A stretch of 64,000 nucleotides of DNA, from contig NC_134399.1 in assembly GCF_050003625.1 (NCBI RefSeq), positions 227,110,783 through 227,174,782 of the forward strand, written 5' to 3'. The notes beneath the pieces were generated by a model. It ran no database searches. It was not told where the DNA came from and saw only the letters and a list, made by a program, of their open reading frames with translations. This DNA is from Haematobia irritans (lineage: Eukaryota; Arthropoda; Insecta; Diptera; Muscidae). A program made the position numbers and the translations under genes. This document shows positions 46,270 to 59,000 of the stretch, piece after piece (within the stretch, counting starts at the first letter, position 1; the number at the start of each line of letters is the position of its first letter).

Positions 46270-47203
46270 CAGAGAATGAAGCCGACCCATTTTTGTCGAC
46301 GGCGACTTTATCCACTCGGCGGCGGACAATTATCCATTATAAAATCAATTTGAAGTTATTCGAATGGTAATGAGATTAGTTGTCCAATTAATCTTACAAT
46401 CAAATTTACATTTCATTCGAATTTGATTAGCTAATTTTTTTGCGAAACTATTATAGCAGCTTGAAATTGATTGATTGTGGGTGGAAATTAAAAATTTTTG
46501 CAAAAAATATGACAATTAATAATATATTTTTCTGATTTAAATCGATATTTTTGATTATTTGGCGGCTAAATTTGAGTGAAGTCGGCAGTAGAGGTGTGCA
46601 CGTGAGTAATATTGTGCTCACGCTCACGCACACTCACGACGGAGAAATCTTATTCACGCACACTCACGCACGATATTTTTTGGTAGGACTCACGGTCACG
46701 CACGTTCACGAAAAGAAAATTTATACTCACGCACACTCACGCACGAAAATCTTTTAAATGTCATGACTCACGAAAAATATCGTGACTCACGAAAAATGTC
46801 GTGACTCACGAATAATTTTATGAGTGAATTACCTATAGAACCTGACTCAAAACATGAGTATGGTTAAAATCGAGTGCGTTATAAAACTCTTACCACTTCG
46901 GATGTCACTAAAACTATAAATGAATTCAACTCGTAAGCATTTTATGTTTGTTAGCGGGATTATTTTCGTGAGCGTGTTTTTCCGAAATTCGTTACTCACG
47001 CGCACTCACGAAGATATTTTTTTCGTGACTCACGATCACGCACGACATTTGGTTGGTTAATCACGCTCACGCACACTCACGCCGTTGCCGTCAGCGTGAC
47101 TCACGACTCACGCACGAATCACGAAAATGTTCGTGAGTCACGACAATTTCGTGTCACGTGCACACCTCTAGTCGGCAGCGCGAATCGGCGGCTTCATTCC
47201 CTG
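46270..47203. mobile_element. hAT-like element 'C' (CAGAGAATGAAGCCG)
   Basis: TIR CAGAGAATGAAGCCG / CAGGGAATGAAGCCG. Exact 8-bp duplication TAACCAAC (46262-46269, 47204-47211). It hosts element D at 46589-47170. Confidence 0.88.
46589..47170. mobile_element. hAT-like element with TCACG minisatellite, copy 2 ('D')
   Basis: TIR TAGAGGTGTGCACGTGA, inverted at the right end. Exact 8-bp duplication GTCGGCAG (46581-46588, 47171-47178). The interior is rich in CTCACGCACACTCACG and ACTCACGAAAAAT. It is the same family as 40979-43125. Confidence 0.92.
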
Positions 47204-47638
47204 TAACCAACATCGTTGCAGACAAAAATAGCTCCTATCATATTATTTTGCTCTTCGAATATGATTGTGACAATTATGTCTTCTCTGCGTGCATATTATT
47301 AATTTTTCTCTGGGTGTATCAACATGTGTACGCGCACGAGTATAGCTGACATTTTGGTGATCAACAGTTCCCTTAAGTCGATCTCTTGAACCAGTTCCAA
47401 ACATTTGTTTACAGCCAAAATTATTTAAAACAGTGAAATTTCCATTTCCTCTCCCTCTGCCGAAGAGTTCACTTTCGTTCGTTTGTTGTTGTACATTTTT
47501 GGCGACATATGAAATTTGTGCAGAGCAACTTACATTCGATAGCATACAAACAAACATATGTACGAAATAGGTGTATGTGTATGAATTTGGGGGGATTGGT
47601 TGTTTGGTGCTCATTCATGTTGGCTGATCATATGGGCG

Positions 47639-47800
47639 ATGAATAATGATAAAGTAAATATTGCGACGACGCGACTGAAACGATTATTAAAACCAGTCTT
47701 TTTTTCCATCACACCACAAAGGCAACCTCCCATTTCCAAATTGTTGTTACTGCTGGTTTTTCTATATGTCGTTCTCTCCATTGTGGTGTTTAATGCTTGA
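47639..47800 (+). CDS. Possible 53-codon membrane micropeptide (unproven)
   Basis: ATG 47639 to TGA 47800. A basic N-terminal part (TTRLKRLLKPVFF) is followed by PQRQPPISK and a strong hydrophobic C-terminal segment (LLLLLVFLYVVLSIVVF). This is the layout of a tail-anchored peptide, or of the first exon of a type II membrane protein. It lies in relatively unique, less repetitive sequence. I recognise no family, and chance remains likely. Confidence 0.2.
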   Translation: MNNDKVNIATTRLKRLLKPVFFSITPQRQPPISKLLLLLVFLYVVLSIVVFNA

Positions 47801-47809
47801 AATGTAAAG

Positions 47810-50080
47810 TGATGGACACTCAAGACTAGAGTGGCCTGCAAGAACAAAATCTCATTAAGATCTATGATATGTGTGAATGACTGTGTGCGTACATGAATTT
47901 CGAAATAGTCATAGGAAATCGAAAGCAATGCTTGTACACTGGTCAACGCACAGAAATTGTTAGTTACATGTCTTGAAATTTAATTGCTACAAATAATAGA
48001 TCCATGCCAATGGTATTTGTTTCATAATATTTTTGGCAAAGGATCATGCTCCAGTATTCTCTAGACAAATTTTGAAATAAGTTGAAAAAAAACCAACACT
48101 AGGTTCTACGATCTCAACCAAAATAATGAGACCATTTGCAATTTATATTCCCAGCACAGAAAAAAGACCATGGTTAAACTGATGATTAATTGTAATTGTT
48201 TTTATTGCAGCAAAAATAATTTATTTTATTAATTCTTCAATTAATTATTTTTCGAGCTTTATGGACAAAGTTGATCAAGGAATTTGATCAATAGAACCAT
48301 TGAAAATAAAACGCCAGATACAAATCTATTTTCAATGGTTCTATTGATCAAATTCCTTGATCTAATTTGTCAATAAAGCTCGAAAAATAATTAATTGTAA
48401 AATTAAGATATAATGCATTTGGACGTTAATCGCCTGTTTCAGTATCAGGCGAACATGAAATATAATAATTTATCTTAGCTTACTATTTTATTTTTATTTT
48501 GAAATTTTACACAGCCCAATACAATTTTCTTTTCTCAAGTACACTCAAAGAAATTTGTTAAACTAGCAGAAATTCTGCTGAAATCCATAACTTATGTCAC
48601 TTTATCTAAATACGTATGAAGCTCTAATAGAAAGTTTCCATTGAGAGTAATAAACAGTTTAGACCTCTGACCTTTTGAACGTTAGCTTTTATTTAGTTTA
48701 TATCTCTCACTAATTGATATCAATTATAAAATATTCGCACTCGGAAGAAATAAAACAATTGAAAATGTAATTAAACAAGTTTATTAAAAACAGAATATAA
48801 GTAAAAAACATCTAAGCAATAGTGCATATCTATTCATTATTTTCAATACAGTCACAATTGTGAAATATACGTATATATATGCATATAAAGTACTCTATGA
48901 TTATTCGAAACGAATTTGCACAAATTGAATTTTGAACCTGTGAACCATTTTGTTTTGTTATATATTTCCTAATTAAAATACACACAAGAAGTTACTATGT
49001 GAATTTTGAATACATGGTTATGATTAATTTAGTTTTTTTGTTTTTAAACGAACTGAAAGAAAAAAACTCGATTTCTGAAATAAACAATAATTAGACATCA
49101 TCTTAGACTTCTTTTTGCAACTTAACATAATGTGAGAAAACGCCTAGTCGAAAAAGCAAAGTTTAAAACCCAATTAGCTTTATTGTGGCCGAAATCCTAT
49201 TCGATTTGTTTTTGTTCCAATGTTGATTGGTGGGAAGCGCTTGGCAGGGGAAGGAAACAATTTAAGCTGTTACTCAATACTGATCATTTCTATGGCCTAT
49301 TGGTCTTCCTCATACTATTTATAGTTAAAAGTCAAAAGTAAAAAAAAAGAACAAAAATTATTACAAAGCAGTCTCGATCGTTATTACGTATTAAATATAG
49401 AGCTAAAATAATATTAAAACGATACCAGGAAATTGTATTGTGGCATTAACAAATACATCATATGTATCTACATATCTGGATAAGCATTAGTATTGCATAT
49501 AAAACTATTGCCAATAAGTATTTACCTATACCATTACATTAAGTTAAAAATTTGCACGTCGTGACAAGGAATTTCTATACACTGACCAAAAAAAAAAAAA
49601 AACTAAAAACATCACAAATAATTGGGATTTCGTTGTGGACATTACATCGACATTACATTTATAAATTGCCTTTTACAAAGCATGAATTATGCATATCTAC
49701 ACAAATTCTTGCTGTTACACAAATCCAAATAATGTCGAATTGAATGTGTATTTAATATTCATCATATGATCTACAACAATATATTCGCCCTCCCTCCCGG
49801 GGATTTGCTATGCTACATACTTGTTGTTTGCTCTCTTTGCTTATTTCCAATTGGCATTTGTATATATCTATATAGAATTATAAAAAAAAAAATCACACAC
49901 ACACACATGAAGAACACAAGATGATGAACCAACCAAATTAAGACAAAATATAACAATAAACAAATCAAATATAAATTGTATGAGTTACGCTTAATTTACA
50001 TATTAAAATACGCTATAAAAAGTCCCTAATGCACAAGTAAATAGACACAATGATTTTGTTGCACATTTTATATGCAATAC
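47810..50080. other. Non-coding, with one long hairpin
   Basis: AT-rich. Apart from the inverted repeat at 48241-48396, no gene or recognised element is seen. The 3' UTR of the APPBP2 homologue should lie immediately below 50087. Confidence 0.45.
48241..48396. repeat. Long inverted repeat, arms about 68 bp
   Basis: Arms 48241-48309 and 48329-48396 are nearly perfect reverse complements (for example TTTTTCGAGCTTTATGGACA against TGTCAATAAAGCTCGAAAAA) with a 19-nt loop. A related but shorter piece is near 12470-12540. Confidence 0.82.
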
Positions 50081-50086
50081 CCAAAT

Positions 50087-53000
50087 TCAATTACAAGCGG
50101 TTAAATTATGAGTGTTCATATTGAAAAATTGTTGCTTGATATCCTCCAGGGAGCAATCTTCATTAACAGCTGGATAAATTGTTTTCTATAAAGAGAGACA
50201 ATAAGAAGTAATTTAATGGAAAGGAATTCATTCAGAAAGCTATAGGCATAAATTACATCCATTGTCAAATTTTGTCCACGCAAAGTTCTCCAATTTTCCA
50301 AAATATTTGCATACTGTAGATATTTTTCATATTCCCTCAAAGTTTCATAAACATGACAGAGACCTAAGTAATCGTATTGAAGTCCAGAGTAAGAGCGACC
50401 AAATAAGCGTAAACCTGGAAAAGAAAACATTAAGATTGATATGACGATTATCTTACAGAACTATGATATAATTTAAGGTACAAAAACAGAAACGTTGTAT
50501 GGAAACATTCGCCACATATGTTATCAGTCGCAGTATGTCTGATTTCATCAGATATAATTCCTGAATATTTATAGATCAGATATAATCATTTGATGAATCT
50601 GCCAAATCATCTTGGATCTTAACAGATCATGACAAAGATCGAACACAGCAATTCAATTTTTACCCAGACAATACCTAATTTTTATGGCCCATTTGTGTAA
50701 AATCATATTCTTAGTTATTTTAGAACTGAATGTCAATAAATTTTAAATCTGCCAAAATTGTATAATATTAATAATATTCAATTTAAAAAAATCATAAATA
50801 TTAGGTCCTTTCGTACTGAAATATTTTATTTTTTTAAAGATTTTTTAAAGGTTTGAAATCAGATCATGTTAGAAGTCGAACATACTTATTATTTAAGCTG
50901 CTACACCTAAGCATATTTCTTAATCCAACATCAAGGTCACAATCTTTTTTACCTGTGCACAAATTAAGTAAATTGATTTGATGTGGTTCGGGGCTTGTCA
51001 TGATCTGTAGAGATTGGTCATGGCAATTTCCTGGAGTGACAATACAAATTAAAAAGGTGCAAATCGTGAAGATTCCCAGCAAAACAAAATGGAACACTAG
51101 TTCAGCAGGATTGTAAGGGAGAGAGGCAGTACCATCTGCTTACAAAACAACCGAATCAGCGCTGATTTTTGTGGGCGATGTCCCGATTTAAAGTAGCTTC
51201 TACATAGCGCTGATATAATTGCTAATTTTAATAGAAATAATGCTCAGAACTGATATATAATCTTGAGTATAGCATTGTTGGCGTGAAGTAAAACAGCACT
51301 ACCTTTCATGCATCTATACTGCATGAGTTGGTTGCAATAATGTAAACGAATGATCAGAAACTAGTTTGATTACTCGTTTACGTTATTGCCACCGATTCAT
51401 GCAGTGTGGATGCGTTGCTTACTTTATTGTATACCAAAAAGCGCAACTAAACTCTTACAGCTGAAGTATTTTTTACTGGAATTGAATTCAAAATGTTGGC
51501 AAAATTAGAGTATGTACCATCCAGGTCATGTCTAATTGGAAAATATGGGGCAAATAGGGGCTATATCATCATTTTTTATTTAGGCTATGTTCGAACTGGA
51601 TGTATCTGCAGATGAAAAACGAATCTTTTGCAAAATCAAGACAATAGCACAATATTTTCATGTGCTACCAACGAAATGTCTTATTTATTACCTCAATATT
51701 ATGGTGGCGGGTGTAAACGCCAAGCTCTAAAGCCACATCTTATCACCATTCCTCCCTAGTCGCAAAACATAACATCGGTATTTGGTAATATTGGTGTTAG
51801 ACGTGATGAGCTCTTTTGGCTAAAACACCGCTGAACAGAATCCTCTTCAGTTGATGGCAGACTTTTATCCATTCAAAATTGTATGACATAATTAACCAAA
51901 CGATTGCACCACTAGTTGTAAAACCCAGCAAAGCTTTTTATTACCAAATGATATAAAAAAAGAGTCTCCTAGCAAACTATTTTATTACCGCCTGATATAA
52001 AAGAGGTAACGTGGTATAAAATTGGTAAGTAATTACCATTGAATAGAAACTTTGATTACTTCCCCAAAGACGTGTCCTATAAGGAGAGTACTTCTCTGCA
52101 GCGTTACCAAGAGCTTGCACACAAATTTTTTTTCTGATTCAATCACGAAATTAATTGATCCAATTAATTTTTTTAATTGAAATATCTTCAATCACAGAAA
52201 TGATAGTATCAATTAATTAAATTTTTATTTGAATATTTTTTAAAACTCAATAAAAATTTTAATTGGGAACATTTTCATGAAATTTTTTCTGTGCAATTGT
52301 AAGCATCAACGACAAAGACCATAGATTTAGGAAGATGTGAATTGTTCTTCTTCTTTCTCAGAGATTAGTACAATACACGTTCTATGAGGAGTTGCAATAA
52401 TAAAAAATTTATTGGCTACGTGAAAATCTGATGTGTGGTAACCGAAACTATCCGGATATGGTGAATTTTTATCCGGATATTTTCCAACTTTCGATATTGT
52501 TGAGGGTAAAGCATAAATGCTGTCACCCCAACTACATACCCAGATTTTACTGAAAAGTAACCGTTTAATCTAATTGCAATTTCCCTGATTTCCTATCGTA
52601 AATATTCCCAGGAAGAAAGCTAAGCTAATAGTTTTAATGTACATTGAAAAATGCTTTTCTAAAGCTAATTTTATCTTCACAAGAAATATTGTTGAGGTAA
52701 TTTATAAAAATTCTTTGGGCAATTAAAATAATGGAAATAAAATGCTAGCATTGTCCGACACGTAGTATCATAATGGTAAAAATCGAAAAAGGCTGGTTTT
52801 TCGTCCAAATTAATTACATAACGTATTTTTGCATGAAGATTAAGAAATCGGTATTATTAAGTTTTTGGAAATATAATGCCATATACCAATCTCCACAAGC
52901 CGAACTAGGCATATGCCTCATTGGTGGCTAATGCAACTTTCCATGGTCTTTAGTGTCGATCTGGTGGGGTGAGATGATTCAATTTGGATCTTTCCTATGG

Positions 53001-56000
53001 AAATTACATACAAGAATTTCTTTTAGTTTTTCATATTTTCTCAATAGAAATTTGAAAAAGCATCACATCTGAAGAATTAATGCAAAATCAGTACAGCAGG
53101 TGGTTAAAAAAAAGACTACTTCCGAAAATGTAAAATTCATTGCTTTATACAACATCTGAATCTAAAAAGGACATATTTTGTTACACTTTTTTTTTTGCTG
53201 GGTTCGTCCGCGTTTCGCGTATTTTTTATAGTGCGATTAAAAAAAATACTTACTGATTTCTATACTGCGTAAGTAAAGTTCTTCAGCTTCTCGGTATTTC
53301 TTCATTTGGTAATTGTATACTGAGGCTAAATGTCCTATGGATAAACCAACTTCATAGTCGTATGGCCCCAAGAGGTCTGTTTTTATTTTAATGGCTTTTT
53401 GATGCATACGTTCGGCTTCCTGTGGTGTTATAAGGATGAATAAACAATTTGTGAAACGTTTATGTTTACACTTGGTTTACCTCAAATCGATTCATCGTTT
53501 GATATAGACGTCCAAGATTTCCATACAACTTTGCTGTTTGTACATTTTCCTCACCGAATACTTCCAATGATAGTTGTAAAGCAAATTTATGCAATTCTTC
53601 GGATTGTTTCAAAAGTCCCTCATCATCAACACCTTCTACCATTTTATCTAGGGCTATTTCCTCGAGTAGCAAAGCTTTAACTCTCTTTGCAGAGGCCAAT
53701 TTTAAATGATCCTGCGGCACCAAATGCTTGAAGATATCCACCGATTTTTCGATATGATCTCGAGCACATGTAAAATTACCAGTATTGTATTCGTGCACAT
53801 AGTAAGCATACGACAAATCCTCGTGGGCAATAGCCACATGGAAATTGCGATTTCCAAAGACACATCGTTTAATATCAAGTGCTTCTTTGTATACATTTAC
53901 ACTTTGATAGGGCGAATCGATGTTCAACAAAAAGAATCCGTAGTCGAGTAGAGTGTCGGCATACTTTTGATGATTGGGACCAAATGCTTTTCTGCAAACA
54001 AAGACAACTATTATCATTAGTTTTAGTTATAGAATCTCTAAACTCACTTCGCTCTACTTTTGGCTTGACAAATCAATATGTTTGCACGTTGATAATCACG
54101 TTTCACCACACAGGCCTTGCCTGCCTGTCTCAGTACATCTATAGCAATTCTGTTTACATAAAAGTCAAAAATAATGGACAATGAATAAATTCATGCGAGC
54201 AATGATGCTGCTCCATTTAAAATAAGGACTTACCTCTCGGGAGTAGTCTCCTCTAAATTACGCATAGCAACTACACTCCACATGTGACTGTCATCGTATT
54301 CATTGCGGGCAAAATACATTTCAGAGAACTGAGTATGCGTATTCGCCAGTAATGGCTTGGGAATATCGTTCACATCGAGTTCTTTTAGTAATTCGACTAA
54401 TAAATCAAATGTACGTTCGGCTGACTTGAAGTTACTTAAGCAGGACTCGGAGTGCAAAAGTCTAAATAAAAGGAAAATGTTCATATGTTATCAAGTGGCC
54501 GATAATAAAAAGTCAAAGTACCTTTGTAAGCAGTCTAAATAGATTATACGTATTTTTCTCGTGGGTTCCATGGCCTTCAAACGTGTTGCAACGCACTTAA
54601 GGATGGCTATACTCTCGGAGAACCAACCGGCTTCCGAAAGAAAAGATCCTAAGCGTAAACCAAAATCTATGGTATCTACACCAAAATTACATTCATTATC
54701 TGAATTTAAAGCCAAAGAATCAGCTGATTTCATCATAGACTCATAGTCCTGTGACTCATTAGCACTAGTTGAGATTGGAGTTTGGGCTGATGCGGAAATT
54801 GATGATGCTAAAAGTTTTGCCTTGGCCAGTTTTGCCAATTTGGAAGCAGTCTTTGTTTGTGTATGTTGTTGCTGTGACGCTTGTGTCTGTGTGCCATAAC
54901 GTTGCGTAAACGTCTGTTGTAATTGCGTCGCCAATTGTTTTCCTCTACTTATTAATGTTGCCAGGCAAAGAAACAATTTCTGCCGTGCTGGATCAAAACG
55001 TAAAAGGCGCTCAAATATTTCTAGATCTGCCATTTGTTCGAACAGCATATCTTTTAAGTCATCGCGTTTAGACATCTGGAATAATGAGAATTTATAAAAA
55101 AAATGTTAATGGGGGATTATAATGAAATGCATGGGGGATTATAATGTCATGTAGCGAATTGCAATTGAACAAAAATTCTGGTTATGAGAGAACTTATATA
55201 TGAAGGGAATTACAAAATTGATAAAATAAATGAAAACGATGACACACATATTTTTGTGTATCATTTAGCAAGTTCTTAAAGACAATCGCACACATCGGCA
55301 TGCCTCGCTGTGAAGTTCGGGTCAAAGATTGACCCACACCTAATTAGATCGCCAATAACAGGAATAGAATGAATTTGCAGTTTCCCAATAACGATAACGG
55401 TACATTAACCTAAATTTTACACTTATAGAAAAAAACTGCTAACCAGCATTTCATCTGAATACCGAATACCTGTAGATAGAATCTTATACATTTATTTAAA
55501 AAAAATCAGTAATACAAAGCCGAAAGTGTCCCTATGATGTGTAATTTTTTTATTTTATCAATAAACTTTTTAATTGTTCATCAATTGAAGTCATTTCTAT
55601 TAAAAATTCAAAATCAGTTATTATTTTTTTTCCATTGTAATTCAATGTAGAATTCCGTTCAATATGTTTTATTTTTATATATATTTTTTTTACATAAAAA
55701 ATATATTCATAGTTTTTTTCCTTTTGAGGTTTAACAAATATAAAATGCATTTCAAGGTGATGGAACTTCCAAGTCAATGTACCATTTAATTCATTGTTTA
55801 CATATTTTAATGTTAATTGCTTTTAAATAATTTTGCACGAGCTCACCTGAAAATCATGGTATTCCTCGAATTTGAATAATATTTACATTTAGTATAACTT
55901 GTGGGTATAGATATGTGTTTGGTAGCTACTATTGAATGTACGACCACTGCACCAAGTACAATATTTCCTTAATGCGTAAATGGAAAAAAGGAAGTATTAC

Positions 56001-59000
56001 TTCCATTTTATTTAGTAAAGAAACCTATTGTGGGAAATCGCTTTGAATTTTAATGTTTATTTATGCAAATATGGCTACATGAAAATAGAACGAGTAGCTG
56101 CCTATATTTTAATATAAAATTTTACAAAAAACAAATCTAAAATTCCCAAAGAAAAAAAATCAAAAGTAAACGAATGTTTTTTTCTTTAAATATTGTTTTT
56201 TACAATTTTTAGTTTTTTTTTTTTTAAATAATTTTACATTATTTTTTTATAATAGAGTTAAATAGGGATGGCATTGGAAAGGTTTCTATTTTTGGATACA
56301 ATCGACAAATTCAAATACAATGAAACATAACATTTGTCCACATTTGGTAGGTGTCGATTTATGGCAGATTAATGTGATATTATAGCAAACATCTCACCGA
56401 GATTTAAAGATCCTATTTTGAGAGTTTGCACTATTTATACCCTTCACCACTAATGTGGTACAGGGTATAATAAGTTTGTGCATTTGTATGTAACGCTAAG
56501 AAATAGTGGTCATAGACCCATCTTTTAGTATACCGATCGGCTTAGAATTAAATTCTGAGTCGATTTAGCGATGTCCGTTTTTCTGTCTGTCCGTCCGTCT
56601 GTCTGTATATGTAATTTTGTGCACAAAGTACAGCTCGCAATTTAAGTCCGATCGTCCTCAAATTTGGCATAGGGCCGTTTCTTGGGACAGAGACAATCGC
56701 TATTGGTTTTGGAAAAAATCGGTTCAGATTTAGATATAGCTGCCATATATATTTATCCCCGATGTGGTCATAGTTAGCGTGTTTATCAACCGATTTTCTT
56801 AAATATCGCACATCCAAATATTTTATGAATCTCGAAAATCTTGCAAAATATCAACCAAATCGGTTCAGATTTAGATATAGCTCCGATATATATCTTTCGA
56901 CCGATTTAGACTCATATGACCACAGAGGCCATAGTTTACTATCGATCTTCGTGAAATTTTGCACAGAGGGTAGAATTGACATTCTACCAATGCTTGGTAA
57001 ATTTTATTGAAATCGGTTCAAATTTAGATATAGCTCCCATATATATCTTTCGTCCGATTTGAACTTATATGGCCACAAAAGGCAGAGTTTAGCCGTGATT
57101 TGCTTCAAATTTTGCACAAGGGGTACGTTTAATAGTATCGTTAAGTTTGTCAAATTTTTTAAAATCGGTTCAGATTTAGATATAGCTCACATATATATCT
57201 TTCGCCCGATTTGGACTTATATGGTCTCAAAAGCCAGAGTTTTGACCTGATTTACTTCAAATTTTGCACAAGCGGTACTTTGAACGATAGTATTGTATGT
57301 GCCAAATATGGTCAAAATCGATTCAGATTTAGATATAGCTCCCATATATATATTTCGTCCGATTTGAACTTATATGGCCTCAAAATCCAGGGGTTTGCTG
57401 TGATTTGCTTCAAATTTCGCATAAAGAGTAAGTTAGTAGTATAGATAATTGTGGCAAATTTGGTTGAAATCGGTTCAGATTTAGATATGGCTCCCATATA
57501 TATCTCCCATTTGATTTGTACTAATATGACCAGGGGGACCAAAGTTATACTCCCATTTACGTGAAATTTCGCATAGATAGCAGAATTATTATTCTAACTA
57601 TGCATGTCAAATTTAGTCAAAATTGGTTCAGATTGTATATAGCTCCCATATATACGTACACCAGAGTTGGGGAAATATGGTAGACTGTTTCATATTTTAA
57701 ACCCATTTTCAATGGGATTTTCCTCCAATTGACTGGATAGTTTCCTCAGAGAATACAAATATTCTCACACTTTACACAAAATTCTGTGATGGTTTCCCCA
57801 TATCTTAGCCATATCTTACACACTGCAATGCCAAAATTTCCACAGAACGGATGCGTTTTAAATAAGGCTCCAAGTCGCCCGACTAGACCAAATAATATAT
57901 CACAACCCACACTTGACCACTGATCTTGGCGAGATCTAACCAATATCCTTGTAAAATCGCCACTGCTGAGTAGCAAAAATTGTAAATTACTCTAATTGTC
58001 CTATATCTCGAATACATATGAACCGCCTGAAAAATCATAAATCTCTTTTGTACAATTGCGTTAAAATTTCTCTCGCTTCATAATTCCCATATTTTTTACT
58101 AACATTGTGTTTCATCCCAGGGCGTTAGCCGATTTAAATTTTGATTCTAGAGTTTTTGTAGAAGTACAAAAAATTGTTTCCATTAAAAGTATTTGTATCT
58201 GGAAATGCAAACTTTTATATAGCTCCCAGCAAATTTTAAGTAGTTGAAATGTTTGTCTACATAGTGGTGAAGGGTATAATATAGTCGGCTCCGCCCTTTA
58301 GACTTTACTTACTTGTTTTATAATAAAGGCAAAAAAATGAGAAACGTAAACTCACTATTAAAGGAACAATGTCAATGATTCGTATGAATAATCGAATTAA
58401 TTCTGACTAACGACCATTGTGCTTCATACTTTGTTATAATTATTCATTTAGTAATTCTGAGCCTTTTTGGCCAAATAAAGTAAAGCAAATTCAATATTTA
58501 ACTTTTTTTATTGTCAAATTGTTATGTTAATTGTCAGAGTTATCAGTTAATTATTGGAGTCTTCAAAGGGTGGGAGCTACATGTGTGGGAATTTTTACTA
58601 TTTGGCATACTATGCCAAAACTAAGCCGCAAGCGGTATATATGCTAAGTTCATTGGAAAAAGCTTGAGTTCAATTTTCATAATCAATAAAATCTTTATTA
58701 GTACATGGAATACTATTGCTTTCCTCAATTCATCCTCTTTCTCTTCAGTTATTTCAGATTACTCATATTAAAATATTCATATTGATATAATGGGTCCGGG
58801 TATTGATCTAAATATGGTTCATAGACACAATTAAACATGATGTATATTTGACCACATTGTTATATGACTTTAGACATATTACAAAAATCCATTCGATACG
58901 AATTTCTAGTTAGTGTATTCATTTTTCAAAATGTATCTAAGCAAATTCTATTTCAGCTGAAGGTGCACAGGTAAAAATATCGCCAAAATATTTACAATAA

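Larger units (their letters stand above)
44588..47291. mobile_element. TIR element 'CACGCAGAG', copy 3 (reverse), carrying four younger elements
   Basis: The body is collinear with copies 1 and 2 in reverse. The right end CTTCTCTGCGTG is at 47291; the left terminus is lost near 44588. Insertions at 45137-45679, 45985-46242 and 46270-47203 (itself containing 46589-47170) are each flanked by 8-bp duplications. Confidence 0.85.

Noticed and set aside
47243..47946. Two overlapping minus-strand frames of 111 and 123 codons
   Set aside because: No recognisable domain; one runs into the TIR element at 47291, and composition looks like chance AT-rich sequence.
50864..51100. Small secreted-protein-like frame in APPBP2 intron 6 (VLLGIFTICTFLICIV)
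   Set aside because: The frame has no ATG before the hydrophobic stretch (it opens at GTG), no known family, and no clear splice partner.
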